From: Rhodopirellula sp. P2
Lineage (GTDB): Bacteria > Planctomycetota > Planctomycetia > Pirellulales > Pirellulaceae
Length of the DNA: 64,000 bases
Assembly (NCBI RefSeq): GCF_028768465.1
Contig: NZ_CP118225.1
Coordinates: 3,019,001 to 3,083,000, forward strand
Direction: 5' to 3'
In this document: positions 34,179-43,026 of the stretch, in pieces
Layout: each line of letters opens with the position of its first letter
How positions within the stretch are numbered: position 1 is the first letter of the stretch
The notes under the pieces: model-generated
Told to the model about the DNA's origin: nothing
The model's database searches: none
Seen by the model: the letters and a program-made list of their open reading frames with translations, nothing else
Position numbers and translations under genes: made by a program

Positions 34179-35372
34179 TTAGGAAATCGCGGCGAACGCC
34201 CGTTCCAGATCCGCTTCCAAATCGCGGGGTGATTCCAGACCGACCGAGAGGCGAATCAGCGAATCTGTGATCCCGTGTGCCGCACGTGCTTCAGGAGCGT
34301 AAGACGCATGGGACATCGTGGCGGGTTGCTCGATCAAGGATTCCACCGCGCCCAGGCTGACCGCGAGGTGAAACAATTCGGTCGACTGGCAAACCTTGGA
34401 AACCTGTTTCAGCGATGCATTCAGTTCGAATGTGATCATCGCGCCGAAGTGAGTTTCTTCCTCATCGGACCGCTGCTGCCCGAACAGTTGGCTGGCCAAT
34501 TCATGCTGGTCATGCGAAGTCAGGCCGGGATAAAGCACCGATCGAACCATCGGGTGTGCTTCCAGCCACTGTGCCAAGCGGAGTGCCGTTCGCGACTGCT
34601 CGCGAATTCGCAGGTCCAATGTTTTCAAGCCACGCGAAATCAGGAAGCTGCTCATCGGATCGAGCACGGCACCGGTCGCGTTCTGGACGAAATAGAGTTG
34701 GTCGTGAAGTTCGGGATCGGAGACGGCCAGCGTTCCGCCCAGGCAGTCGCTGTGACCGCCCAGGTACTTTGTCGCGGAGTGCATCACAATGTCGATGCCA
34801 AAATCCAAAGGACGCAACAGCGCCGGGGTGCCAAAGGTGTTGTCGACGCCGGAGAGGATGCCCTTTGATTTGGCCAGGCGAGCGATTGCTGGCAAGTCGG
34901 AAATCGTCATCCGAGGATTTCCGATCGATTCGGTCCAAATCAGTTTGGTCCGGTCGGTGATGGCGTTTTCGATTGCACTTAAATCAGTGAAATCCACCAA
35001 GGTGACTTCGATGCCGCTGCGATTGCAAATTTGGTGCAGCAACCGGTAGGCACCGCCATAGATGTCGGTTCCCGCGACGACGTGGTCGCCGGATTCCAAC
35101 AGCATCGTGACCGCGTGGATGGCCGCCATGCCGGATGAAAACGCCAAGGTTCCGCAGGCGTTTTCGAGCGAAGCAAGCGTGGTTTGCAGACCCGTTCGAG
35201 TTGGATTGCCACTGCGTGAGTAGTCGTATTGGCCCCATTCGCCCGCACCCGGTTGGCGGAATGTGCTGGCAAAGTGGATGGGCGGGACGACGGCGCCGGT
35301 CGATGGATCGACTTCGTTGCCAACGTGGATGGCGCGAGTTCGGAAGTCGCCGTTCGGTTTGGGGGAGTTCAT
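34179..35372 (-). CDS. Trans-sulfuration PLP enzyme (cystathionine gamma-synthase/lyase family), second copy
   Basis: A 397-residue Cys/Met-metabolism PLP-dependent enzyme. Seen: YDYSRSGNPTR (the PLP-phosphate and substrate-binding Tyr and Arg), SSGMAAIHA, and the internal aldimine Lys in MHSATKYLGGHSD, followed by the SLGAVESLIEQPATMSHASY segment typical of the family. Length is normal. It may act as a cystathionine gamma-synthase, gamma-lyase or beta-lyase; sequence alone does not separate these. It starts 1 bp after the stop of a paralogous gene, so the two are one transcript and may catalyse successive steps between cysteine and homocysteine. Confidence 0.9.
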   Translation of the reverse strand: MNSPKPNGDFRTRAIHVGNEVDPSTGAVVPPIHFASTFRQPGAGEWGQYDYSRSGNPTRTGLQTTLASLENACGTLAFSSGMAAIHAVTMLLESGDHVVAGTDIYGGAYRLLHQICNRSGIEVTLVDFTDLSAIENAITDRTKLIWTESIGNPRMTISDLPAIARLAKSKGILSGVDNTFGTPALLRPLDFGIDIVMHSATKYLGGHSDCLGGTLAVSDPELHDQLYFVQNATGAVLDPMSSFLISRGLKTLDLRIREQSRTALRLAQWLEAHPMVRSVLYPGLTSHDQHELASQLFGQQRSDEEETHFGAMITFELNASLKQVSKVCQSTELFHLAVSLGAVESLIEQPATMSHASYAPEARAAHGITDSLIRLSVGLESPRDLEADLERAFAAIS

Positions 35373-35373
35373 C

Positions 35374-36642
35374 TCAGATCGCCGCCAAAGCTTGGTCCAG
35401 ATCCGCGATCAAATCCGCTGAATCTTCGATGCCACAGGAGTAACGAATCATGTTGTCGGCGATTCCAAAGCTGGCTCGTTCTTCCGGGGAGTAATTGAAA
35501 TAGCTCATCACGAGCGGTTGTTCGATCAACGATTCGGTGCCGCCCAGGCTGGGGGCGATGCGAGCAATTTTCGCTCCATCGACGACGCGTGACGTCGTCT
35601 TCCTGTCAGCATCTTTGATCGTGAAGGTGATCAAGCCGCCGTAGCCCCGCATCTGCTCTTTCGCGATCGCGTGAGACGGGTGGCTTGGCAGGCCCGGGTA
35701 ATAAACGCGTTCGATCTTGGGATGTTGATGAAGAAATTCAGCCACCGCTTGGCCGTTTTCGTTGTGCCGTTGCATCCGCAGTGAGAACGTCTTCAATCCG
35801 CGTTCGAGCAAGTACATGCTGTAGGGCGACGCGATGCTGCCCAGGCAACCGCGAAGGGCGCGGATGGGATCGAGCAATTCCTTGCGGCCCGAGATGACGC
35901 CTGCCAGCAAGTCGTTGTGCCCGCCCAGGTACTTGGTCGCGGAGTGCCAAACGTAGTCGACGCCATGATCGAGCGGTCGCACGTTCATCGGAGTTGCCAA
36001 CGTCGCGTCGATCAACGTTTCGATTTCACGGGCTTTGCCGAGCGCGACAAACTGTTCCAGATCGACGCAGGTCAGGTGTGGGTTGGTGGGCGATTCACTG
36101 ACCAGCATTTGGGTGCGTGGTGTGATCGCGGCTTCCATGGCCGCGAAGTCGCCGGTGGGAACCTGTCGAGTGACGACTCCAAACTTTGCCAAGTGCTTGC
36201 CACAAAACTCACGGCTGCGGTGATAGCACTGGTCGAAGAAAATGATTTCGTCGCCGGAGGACAAACGGCTCATCAGCAACCCGACGATGGCTGCCATGCC
36301 GCTGGAGTAAACCACCGCGTCTTCGGCGTTGTCGAGTGCTGCCAGTTTCTGTTCGACCAAACGTTCGTTGGGGTTGCCGTAGCGTCCGTACTCTTCTCGC
36401 TGTTCGCGGCCTTCGACGAAATCCAACAGTTTGGCGGTGGATTCGAAGGTGAAGGTCGAGGCCGAGTAAATGGGGGCGGTGATGGCACCCTCGGCGTGCT
36501 GACGCGAGGGGGCATCCGGGGCAATGTTCCCGTGCACGCACTGAGTCGAGAGACCCGACGGTGACAAACCCGCGGAAGAAGGTCCCGCGGCGCGGGACGT
36601 CTGGTCGGTCTTTTGGACCGGATCGATGGCGATCGGTTTCAT
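35374..36642 (-). CDS. Trans-sulfuration PLP enzyme (cystathionine synthase/lyase family), first copy
   Basis: A 422-residue Cys/Met-metabolism PLP enzyme, paralogous to the next gene. It contains EYGRYGNPNERLVEQKLA, YSSGMAAIVGLL and the PLP-Lys motif WHSATKYLGGHND, then APSLGGTESLIEQPLVMSY. The N-terminus has a Ser/Pro-rich extension of about 25 residues. ATG at 36642 is taken as the start, because the frame upstream only offers a TTG at 36693. It probably makes or cleaves cystathionine in the cytoplasm. The pair arrangement suggests that one copy runs the forward and the other the reverse trans-sulfuration step; that is inference. Confidence 0.9.
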   Translation of the reverse strand: MKPIAIDPVQKTDQTSRAAGPSSAGLSPSGLSTQCVHGNIAPDAPSRQHAEGAITAPIYSASTFTFESTAKLLDFVEGREQREEYGRYGNPNERLVEQKLAALDNAEDAVVYSSGMAAIVGLLMSRLSSGDEIIFFDQCYHRSREFCGKHLAKFGVVTRQVPTGDFAAMEAAITPRTQMLVSESPTNPHLTCVDLEQFVALGKAREIETLIDATLATPMNVRPLDHGVDYVWHSATKYLGGHNDLLAGVISGRKELLDPIRALRGCLGSIASPYSMYLLERGLKTFSLRMQRHNENGQAVAEFLHQHPKIERVYYPGLPSHPSHAIAKEQMRGYGGLITFTIKDADRKTTSRVVDGAKIARIAPSLGGTESLIEQPLVMSYFNYSPEERASFGIADNMIRYSCGIEDSADLIADLDQALAAI

Positions 36643-36939
36643 GTGTTGGCTTTTTAGCAGTGAGGCTGCAAGCGGCCGCAAATCCCTAAACAAACGTCAG
36701 AGTGGAGGGGATGCGATTTCTCCACGACGTGCCCTCAGCCTAGCCACGGGGGAGGTTTTGGGCAACTGATTTTTTTGCCGCCCTGGGACGCTTTTCAATG
36801 GGCTCGCCTGCCGGCTTTGGCAGCGGCCCGAACAAATCTTGGATCGCTGCTGTCTGAACGAGGTTCTTGGTACACTTCGAGGTACCCGATGCTCGTTCGC
36901 TTTCCTCTTTGTGCAAACCTTTCCCGTTAGGCAAACGTT
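36643..36939. other. 297-bp divergent promoter region
   Basis: It separates the minus-strand trans-sulfuration pair from the plus-strand secreted-protein gene. A 64-codon minus-strand frame (36740-36934) starts with TTG and resembles no known protein, so it is not called. No clear promoter boxes or operators are visible. Confidence 0.4.
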
Positions 36940-38373
36940 TTGTTTTCAGCCCCTGTTACAACCGATTGGATTCGCCTTTTTGCGACACTGGTGGCTGCGT
37001 GGATACTGTCGCCGGCGGGGGCATGGGGGCAAGCCGACGAAGGCCAGGACTCGCTCCCGAATACTCCGCCCGCCAACACTGTCCAAAACGACGCGGCCGC
37101 TGATTCGGTGTCGACCAAGTCATTTCGAAAAGCCCCGCTGGATCCCGAAAAGATCGCCCAAGTGTTTCGGGCTCAGGCGGCGTTTCCCAAAGCAACCTTG
37201 CCGGCTGAAGCGGAGTTCGCCGAAGAGGAGTCCGCGGGCCCCACGGCGGATCCGAAGGCCGCAGAGCCGGAGGTGGACGACGAGTCGATTCGGCAAGCGG
37301 AAATCGCGGGGTGGATCGCTCAGCTCGGCGCTCCTGAATTTGCCATTCGCGAACAGGCCACCGCCGGGTTGAGGAAGTTAGGCGACGATGCTCTGCCGGC
37401 ATTGCGAAACGCCGCCGTCGAAAACGACGATTTGGAGGTTCGTTTGCGAGCCGAAGATGTGGCCTCGGGAATCGTCAGCAGTGCCGTGGCCGGGCGAATC
37501 GATTCTTTCCTGGATGGCCAGCCAGGTTCGTTCGAAGGGTGGGATGTCTTCCAGGCAATCTTGGGCGATGGGCCGCGACTGCGGGAGGTGTTCATCGAAA
37601 TGATGTTGCGGCATCAGGACTTGGTCCAGTCGCTCGACGTTGGCACCGAGGCGCGGATGCAGGCACTGGAAAAGGTGATCGCCAGGATCCAGCACCGTCA
37701 ATTGCTGGAGTCGCAGCTTCCTTCTGGAGCGGACGTGATTGCGATGTTGTTGTGTTTCAACGATCACGACTTGAGATTGTCCAACATCCACGAAGAAGCG
37801 TTGCTGCGAATGTTGCGGATGAGCGTCACGACGGAGTTGCTTCGAGACGAACAGCTTGCCGAGCCGTTTCGCACAGTGTTGGCGGGGTGGATCCAGCGGT
37901 GCGATCGAGCGAGTTGGCCGGAGGTGTTTTGGTTGTCGATGCAGGAGAACCTCGACCGGACGTTGCCTTTGGCGGAACGCGTGCTGGGGCTCCCCGATGC
38001 ATCCATGGACGAGACCGTTCTGTCGCTGCAGTTGATCAGTCGGTTTGGCAATGAAAGCAGTGTTGCTGCCGTTCGTCCGATGCTCGACGACGATCGGGCG
38101 GTGACGGAATTGGAGTTCATCGGTGGGAAACAGGTCCGTGCCGAGGTCCGTGACCTGGCTGCCGCCGCGATCATGATTCTCAAGCACAAGCCGCTGGATG
38201 AGATTGGCCTGAATCCGAACTCCCTGCATCCCAAAATCGGATTCATCCCGCGTGGTCTGGGCTTTCCAACGGACGATCCTGCGCCCCGCTTGAAGATGCT
38301 GAAATCGCTGCAGGCTTTGTTGGAAACAGGCACGGAGTCGAAAAACGAGTCCTCTGAAAAACGAGTCCCCTGA
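36940..38373 (+). CDS. Secreted protein with HEAT-like helical repeats, function unknown
   Basis: A 477-residue protein. A signal peptide (DWIRLFATLVAAWILSPAGAWG) suggests export, followed by a Pro/Glu/Ala-rich linker and then helical segments of the type IAQLGAPEFAIREQATAGLRKLG and LPALRNAAVENDDLEVRLRAEDV. These resemble HEAT/armadillo-like repeats seen in many planctomycete secreted proteins. No catalytic motif is visible. The only start in frame after a TAG at 36928 is TTG at 36940, and it places the signal peptide correctly. The C-terminus is rich in charged residues. The gene stands alone between two promoter regions. Confidence 0.7.
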   Translation: MFSAPVTTDWIRLFATLVAAWILSPAGAWGQADEGQDSLPNTPPANTVQNDAAADSVSTKSFRKAPLDPEKIAQVFRAQAAFPKATLPAEAEFAEEESAGPTADPKAAEPEVDDESIRQAEIAGWIAQLGAPEFAIREQATAGLRKLGDDALPALRNAAVENDDLEVRLRAEDVASGIVSSAVAGRIDSFLDGQPGSFEGWDVFQAILGDGPRLREVFIEMMLRHQDLVQSLDVGTEARMQALEKVIARIQHRQLLESQLPSGADVIAMLLCFNDHDLRLSNIHEEALLRMLRMSVTTELLRDEQLAEPFRTVLAGWIQRCDRASWPEVFWLSMQENLDRTLPLAERVLGLPDASMDETVLSLQLISRFGNESSVAAVRPMLDDDRAVTELEFIGGKQVRAEVRDLAAAAIMILKHKPLDEIGLNPNSLHPKIGFIPRGLGFPTDDPAPRLKMLKSLQALLETGTESKNESSEKRVP

Positions 38374-38615
38374 AAACAGTGCCCCCGAGTGATCCTGGAC
38401 CTGGCAAGTCGGGCCGTTTTCCAAGGGACGCTTGGAGGTCCGAGGGAAGGTGCATTTAGCGACGGCTGTTACAAACGTCACCGAACAAGTTTGAATTTTG
38501 TGTCTCTGGGGAATCTTTGTTGGGGGGTGATCTCCCGAAACGGCTGGATTCGGTTAAGTTGAGAGGTTCCACGTTGCTTTCTTTGATCAAATTTTCTTCT
38601 TTGTTTGACTGACTT

Positions 38616-39578
38616 ATGCGAGTGCTCTCGGGAATCCAGCCAACTGGTCGGCCCCACTGGGGAAACTACTTTGGTGCGATTCGCCAATACATTGATTTGC
38701 AAGAGGCCAATGAGGGCTTTTACTTCATTGCTGATTTGCACGCGTTGACCACCGTTCGTGAACCGGACGTGCTTCGTGAAAACGTGCTCAACGCCGCGTT
38801 GGATTTGCTTGCGTTGGGGTTGGATCCAGCGAAAGCCAATCTGTTTGTGCAGTCAGAGATTCCCGAAGTGACCGAGCTGACTTGGTTGCTGATGACGGGG
38901 ACACCAATGGGGTTGCTGGAACGCTGTCACGCCTACAAGGAAAAGAAAGCCAAGGGGCTTGCTGCTGACGCTGGGTTGTTCACTTATCCGGTTTTGATGG
39001 CGGCTGACATTCTCGCGTACGATTCGCAGATTGTGCCAGTTGGTGTCGATCAGGTTCAGCACATCGAAGTCTGCCGGGACTTGGCGGGTTCGTTCCATCA
39101 CGCGTTTGGTGAAACGTTTGTGTTGCCAAAGGCGAAGACGTTGGACATCGGGGCGAAGGTCCCGGGGACCGACGGTCAAAAGATGAGCAAGAGCTACAAC
39201 AACACTCTGCCGTTGTTTGGTGACGTGAAGAAGATTCGCAAACAAATCATGCGAATCGTGACCGACAGTCGTCCGATGGAAGATCCCAAGGACCCGACGG
39301 ACGACCACCTGTTTCAGCTCTATCAATTGTTCGCCGCGCCAGCGGAAGTCGAAGCGATGGCGGCGAAGTATCGTGCGGGCGGGTTCGGCTACGGCGAGAT
39401 CAAAAAGGCTGTGGCGGAAGTCAGCGAGGAATACTTCGCCCCGGCGCGAGCCAAACGAGAAGAGTTGGAAGCCGACCTGGATACCGTGCGAGATGTTTTG
39501 GCCGAAGGTGCCAAGCGAGCTCGTGAGGTGGCTGCCAGTGTGGTCGAACGAGCTCGACGCAATTGTGGGTTGCGTTAG
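38616..39578 (+). CDS. trpS: Tryptophanyl-tRNA synthetase
   Basis: A 320-residue class I aminoacyl-tRNA synthetase. Seen: the HIGH-equivalent [10 protein letters not shown] after SGIQPTGR, the Trp-pocket region with [16 protein letters not shown], and the KMSKS loop ([11 protein letters not shown]). It charges tRNA-Trp with tryptophan. Length is close to the usual ~330 residues. The C-terminal helix region ([17 protein letters not shown]) matches bacterial TrpS. A 242-bp gap with A/T-rich sequence just before the ATG separates it from the upstream secreted-protein gene. It is followed after 2 bp by acpS. Confidence 0.95.
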   Translation: MRVLSGIQPTGRPHWGNYFGAIRQYIDLQEANEGFYFIADLHALTTVREPDVLRENVLNAALDLLALGLDPAKANLFVQSEIPEVTELTWLLMTGTPMGLLERCHAYKEKKAKGLAADAGLFTYPVLMAADILAYDSQIVPVGVDQVQHIEVCRDLAGSFHHAFGETFVLPKAKTLDIGAKVPGTDGQKMSKSYNNTLPLFGDVKKIRKQIMRIVTDSRPMEDPKDPTDDHLFQLYQLFAAPAEVEAMAAKYRAGGFGYGEIKKAVAEVSEEYFAPARAKREELEADLDTVRDVLAEGAKRAREVAASVVERARRNCGLR

Positions 39579-39580
39579 AC

Positions 39581-39958
39581 ATGGCAATCGTGGCAGTCGG
39601 GACGGAGATTGTTCAGTGCGCTCGCATCGCTCAAATGATTCAGCAGCACGGGGAGCAATTTCTCGAGCGAGTTTTCACTGCTGCTGAAATTGACCACTGT
39701 GCCCAACGGCCTGACGCGACGGGGCACTTTTCGCGTCGCTGGGCAGCCAAGCAGGCCGTCTTCAAGGCGCTGCGTTGTCACCGCCGCGGTGTCAGTTGGA
39801 CCGAGATTGAGATCGCCACGCATCCCAGTGAGGGACCGGCGATCACGCTGCATGGCATCGCAGCGGAGCTGGCGGAAGAAGCGGAGATTGATGCCATTCA
39901 TTTGAGCTTGGGCGGATGTCGCACTCAGGCAATCGCTTATGTCGTGCTCTGCGACTAA
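39581..39958 (+). CDS. acpS: Holo-[acyl-carrier-protein] synthase (AcpS family) with altered metal ligands
   Basis: A 125-residue AcpS-type phosphopantetheinyl transferase, which moves 4'-phosphopantetheine from CoA to acyl carrier protein. The N-terminal motif is AVGTEIVQCARI, where most enzymes have GTDI: the Mg-binding Asp is Glu. The second ligand region reads RRWAAKQAVFKAL, where the usual sequence is (R/K)FA-x-KEA: the catalytic Glu is Gln. The rest (FLERVFTAAEI, HLSLGGCRTQAIAYV) fits the family. ATG at 39581 is 2 bp after trpS; an upstream GTG in the same frame would overlap trpS and is unnecessary. The stop codon lies inside the palindromic repeat at 39956. Confidence 0.87.
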   Translation: MAIVAVGTEIVQCARIAQMIQQHGEQFLERVFTAAEIDHCAQRPDATGHFSRRWAAKQAVFKALRCHRRGVSWTEIEIATHPSEGPAITLHGIAAELAEEAEIDAIHLSLGGCRTQAIAYVVLCD

Positions 39959-40083
39959 GCAGGTACGCAGGTGTCAACGGGTATGTGAGCCGTTTGGCGT
40001 TAGCCACGGTTCCCACGCAAAACCGGGGCTAACGCCCAAACGGCTCACAAGGTGAAACCCAATCATCCCTGCGTACCTGCTTA
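39956..40083. repeat. 128-bp palindromic intergenic repeat, copy 1, beginning at the acpS stop codon
   Basis: The outer arms are a perfect 16-bp inverted repeat (TAAGCAGGTACGCAGG at 39956-39971 with its reverse complement at 40068-40083). An inner arm GTGAGCCGTTTGGCGTTAGC (39985-40004) pairs with 40028-40048 with one extra base. A related sequence lies at 44446-44900. The remaining 220 bp to the next gene (40084-40306) show no feature. The structure may also act as a transcription terminator for trpS-acpS. Confidence 0.85.
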
Positions 40084-40306
40084 GTTGCCTCGTTTGCTCG
40101 TGGATGCCGTGGTTCGGTGGGGATCCAGCGGATTGCGTGGGGCAGTGGATCAAGACAATGGATTGAGGCAACGGCCATGAGGGGTGGGATTGGCACGATC
40201 TGCATGCCATTCGGTGGCGCTGTACAGTAGGGGGTGCAATCCACCTGGGTGTCTCAGTTGCTTCCAGAGAATTGTTTCAGGCACCCATGGCAAATGAGCA
40301 AACGCG

Positions 40307-42943
40307 ATGCAGTGGAGACGACCGAGTTTCGTGATGTTGGTGTGTGGGGTGTTTGTGCTGATGCATCCACCGCCATCGCACGCGGCCGATGCGTTTCGAG
40401 TTAGCAATGGCCTGACCGCGTTCTATACCTTTGAAGCGGAACGTGGCGACACGATCAAGGATCGTAGCGGGAATGGAAAGCCGTTGGACTTGAAGATTGA
40501 AAAGGCTTCGGCGGTGGCTTGGGGCGAAGGTGTTCTCGAGGTGCGTTCAGCGACCAAAATCGAGTCCATCGGCTCGGCTGGGAAGTTGGTTGGCCAGGCG
40601 AAGCGTGCCAACGCTTTGACAGTCGAAGCGTGGATCAAACCCCGCAACACCTCTCAGAAAGGGCCGGCTCGCATTGTTTCGCTGTCAAACAATTCGGTCC
40701 AGCGGAATCTCACGCTCGGGCAGGAAGCGGATCACTACCAGGTTCGTTTGCGAACGACTGCAACCAGTGACAACGGGCTTCCTGAAACGAACAGCGGCAC
40801 GGGCAAGGCGGAGACAAAGCTCACCCATGTCGTTTTCACTCGTGCCAGTGACGGAAGCGTTCGTTTCTATGTCGACGGCAGGCAAACCGCTTCCCAAAAG
40901 GTGTCCGGAACGCTTGCCAATTGGGATTCCGACTTCCCGCTGGTCCTGGTGAATGAGCGAAGTTTGGGGCGTCCTTGGCTGGGTGAGCTTCACCTCGTTG
41001 CGATTTATTCACGGGCGCTCAGCGGTTCCGATGTGTCGCAGAATTTTCGCGCTGGCCCAATCGCCGGGGTTGATCCACACGAAACTCAGCGACTGGCAAT
41101 CGCTCGAGCTGAGCAGACATTTGCGACCAAGATCGCCCCACTGCTAGCACGCAAGTGTTTGGAATGCCACGATTCGGCGTTGAAAAAAGGCGATCTGGAT
41201 CTGTCGCACAAACTCGCCGCGTTGGCCGGTGGCGAGAGCGGGAGGGTGATCATTCCCGGGAGTGCTGAGTCGAGTTTGCTGTGGGACCAGATTGAATCAG
41301 GCGATATGCCGCCGCAGGGGCCGGGGGTGTCTGCCACCGAGCGGGCTTCGGTCAAGGAATGGATTGATGGTGGAGCGGTTTGGTCGATCGACAGGATTGA
41401 TCCTGCCGTCTACGCCTCCAATCCCGGTGCGAGTGACAGTTGGGTTCAGCGACTGACAACTTCGGAATACATCGAAACGGTTCGCAGTGCGGTCGGGGTC
41501 GATATCTCGAAGGAAGCGAAGCAGATGTTGCCTCCGGATTTGCGAGCTGATGGATTCAGCAACACGGCCTACAACTTGAATGTCGATTTGAAGCACATCG
41601 AAGCCTATTCGCAATTGGCGGAAAAGATCGTTCAGCAAATGGACATCCTGGAGTTTTCAAAGCGTTTTTCAAAATCGCAGAGTCTGAACACGGATGCGAC
41701 TGCACGAGACCTGGTCGCGAAGACGGGGGAATGGTTGTTCCGTGGCCCGTTGGATGAGCGGGAGGTGTCCAATTACAGCGGGGTTCTGACGGCTGTGGCG
41801 AGTGCGGGAGGCAGCTTCGAGCAAGGCGTGGGGTTGATGCTGGAAGCGATGCTGCAGTCGCCACGTTTCATCTACCGCATCGAACAGCAGCCCAGCGGAG
41901 GCGGCAGTCAACGAGTCAGCGATTTCGAATTGGCCTCGCGAATGAGTTACGTCCTGTGGGGTGGGCCCCCAGATTCGGAACTGCTGAAAGCTGCTCGCGA
42001 AGGTCGGCTGGCAGACGAAGGACGCTGCCGCAAGGAAGTTGAGAGGATGTTGCAGGACCGCCGAGCGGTCGAGCGGTCCAAGCAGTTTGCGACGGACTGG
42101 TTGAACCTCAATCGGCTCGCTCATTTGCAGCCCAACCAGAAGCGGTACCCTCAGTGGACGGCTGAGTTGGGCCGCGACATGCGAGACGAAACACTGGCGT
42201 ATTTTGAAGAGGTTGTCTGGAAGCAGGGGCGGCCGCTGAACGAACTGTTCGACGCTCAGTTCACCTACGCCACGCCTCGATTGGCAAAGCACTATGGGTT
42301 GAAGCCTCAGGGCGATGGCCTGCGTCGCTACGATCTCTCGGATCAGCCTGCTCGCGGTGGATTGCTGACGCAAGGCAGTGTGCTGACGATCGGTGGCGAT
42401 GACGCATCAATGGTCACGCGCGGCCTGTTTGTGATGAGAGACTTGCTCCGAGGCGTGATGGGGGCTCCCCCGCCGGGTGTCGATACGACGCCAGTTCCTC
42501 CCAAGCCTGGCGTGACTCACCGCGATGTGGCGGAAGATCGCATTCGCAGCGAGTCGTGCGGAGGCTGCCACATCAAGTTCGAGCCCCTGGCATTTGGCTT
42601 GGAACCGTTTGATGGCCTGGGGGCATTTCATCGCCATGACGAATTTGGCAACGCTCTGCGTTCGGATGGGCAACTGGTAATCCCCGGCCAGGCCAAGCCG
42701 CAAAAATACGAGACTCCGGCGGAGTTGATGAAACTCTTGTCGAGCAGCGACCGTGTTCGCCAGACGCTGACTTGGAAGGTGACGCAGTTCGCTCTGGGGC
42801 GGCCATTGGGAGCCCGAGACGCAACTGAAGTTCAGCGGATTCATCAGGCTGCCTCCACCGCTGGCGGGCGTTACACCGATTTGATCACGGCTGTGGTGAT
42901 GAGTGATCTGGTTCAGGAAGCTCGATCGCCAGACGAGCCATGA
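40307..42943 (+). CDS. Secreted cytochrome-like DUF1587/DUF1592/DUF1588/DUF1585 protein with LamG-type domain
   Basis: An 878-residue exported protein typical of planctomycetes. A signal peptide (residues 1-27) precedes a concanavalin/LamG-like domain (about 30-250), a PSCyt1-type haem motif CLECH (284-288) with the LSHKLAALAGGESG signature, then DUF1587, DUF1595, DUF1592, DUF1588 and DUF1585 regions (FSNTAYNLNVDL; ESELASRMSY-type ELASRMSYVLWG; TYATPRLAKHYGL; RGGLLTQGSVLT). A second haem-like motif CGGCH lies at 751-755. The substrate is unknown; the family is thought to act in extracytoplasmic degradation of complex carbohydrates. The last bases overlap a possible ATG of the DUF1552 gene. 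Confidence 0.9.
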   Translation: MQWRRPSFVMLVCGVFVLMHPPPSHAADAFRVSNGLTAFYTFEAERGDTIKDRSGNGKPLDLKIEKASAVAWGEGVLEVRSATKIESIGSAGKLVGQAKRANALTVEAWIKPRNTSQKGPARIVSLSNNSVQRNLTLGQEADHYQVRLRTTATSDNGLPETNSGTGKAETKLTHVVFTRASDGSVRFYVDGRQTASQKVSGTLANWDSDFPLVLVNERSLGRPWLGELHLVAIYSRALSGSDVSQNFRAGPIAGVDPHETQRLAIARAEQTFATKIAPLLARKCLECHDSALKKGDLDLSHKLAALAGGESGRVIIPGSAESSLLWDQIESGDMPPQGPGVSATERASVKEWIDGGAVWSIDRIDPAVYASNPGASDSWVQRLTTSEYIETVRSAVGVDISKEAKQMLPPDLRADGFSNTAYNLNVDLKHIEAYSQLAEKIVQQMDILEFSKRFSKSQSLNTDATARDLVAKTGEWLFRGPLDEREVSNYSGVLTAVASAGGSFEQGVGLMLEAMLQSPRFIYRIEQQPSGGGSQRVSDFELASRMSYVLWGGPPDSELLKAAREGRLADEGRCRKEVERMLQDRRAVERSKQFATDWLNLNRLAHLQPNQKRYPQWTAELGRDMRDETLAYFEEVVWKQGRPLNELFDAQFTYATPRLAKHYGLKPQGDGLRRYDLSDQPARGGLLTQGSVLTIGGDDASMVTRGLFVMRDLLRGVMGAPPPGVDTTPVPPKPGVTHRDVAEDRIRSESCGGCHIKFEPLAFGLEPFDGLGAFHRHDEFGNALRSDGQLVIPGQAKPQKYETPAELMKLLSSSDRVRQTLTWKVTQFALGRPLGARDATEVQRIHQAASTAGGRYTDLITAVVMSDLVQEARSPDEP

Positions 42944-43026
42944 CGCAACTGGCACCCCGGTCACAAACAGCTGTGACCAGGGAATCTCCGCCCCACCTCG
43001 TTCCCTCGTTTTCAATCGGAACCGTC

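Noticed and set aside
36740-36934. 64-codon minus-strand frame in the divergent promoter region
   Set aside because: Its start is TTG without a ribosome site, and it has no family resemblance; the region is more likely regulatory.
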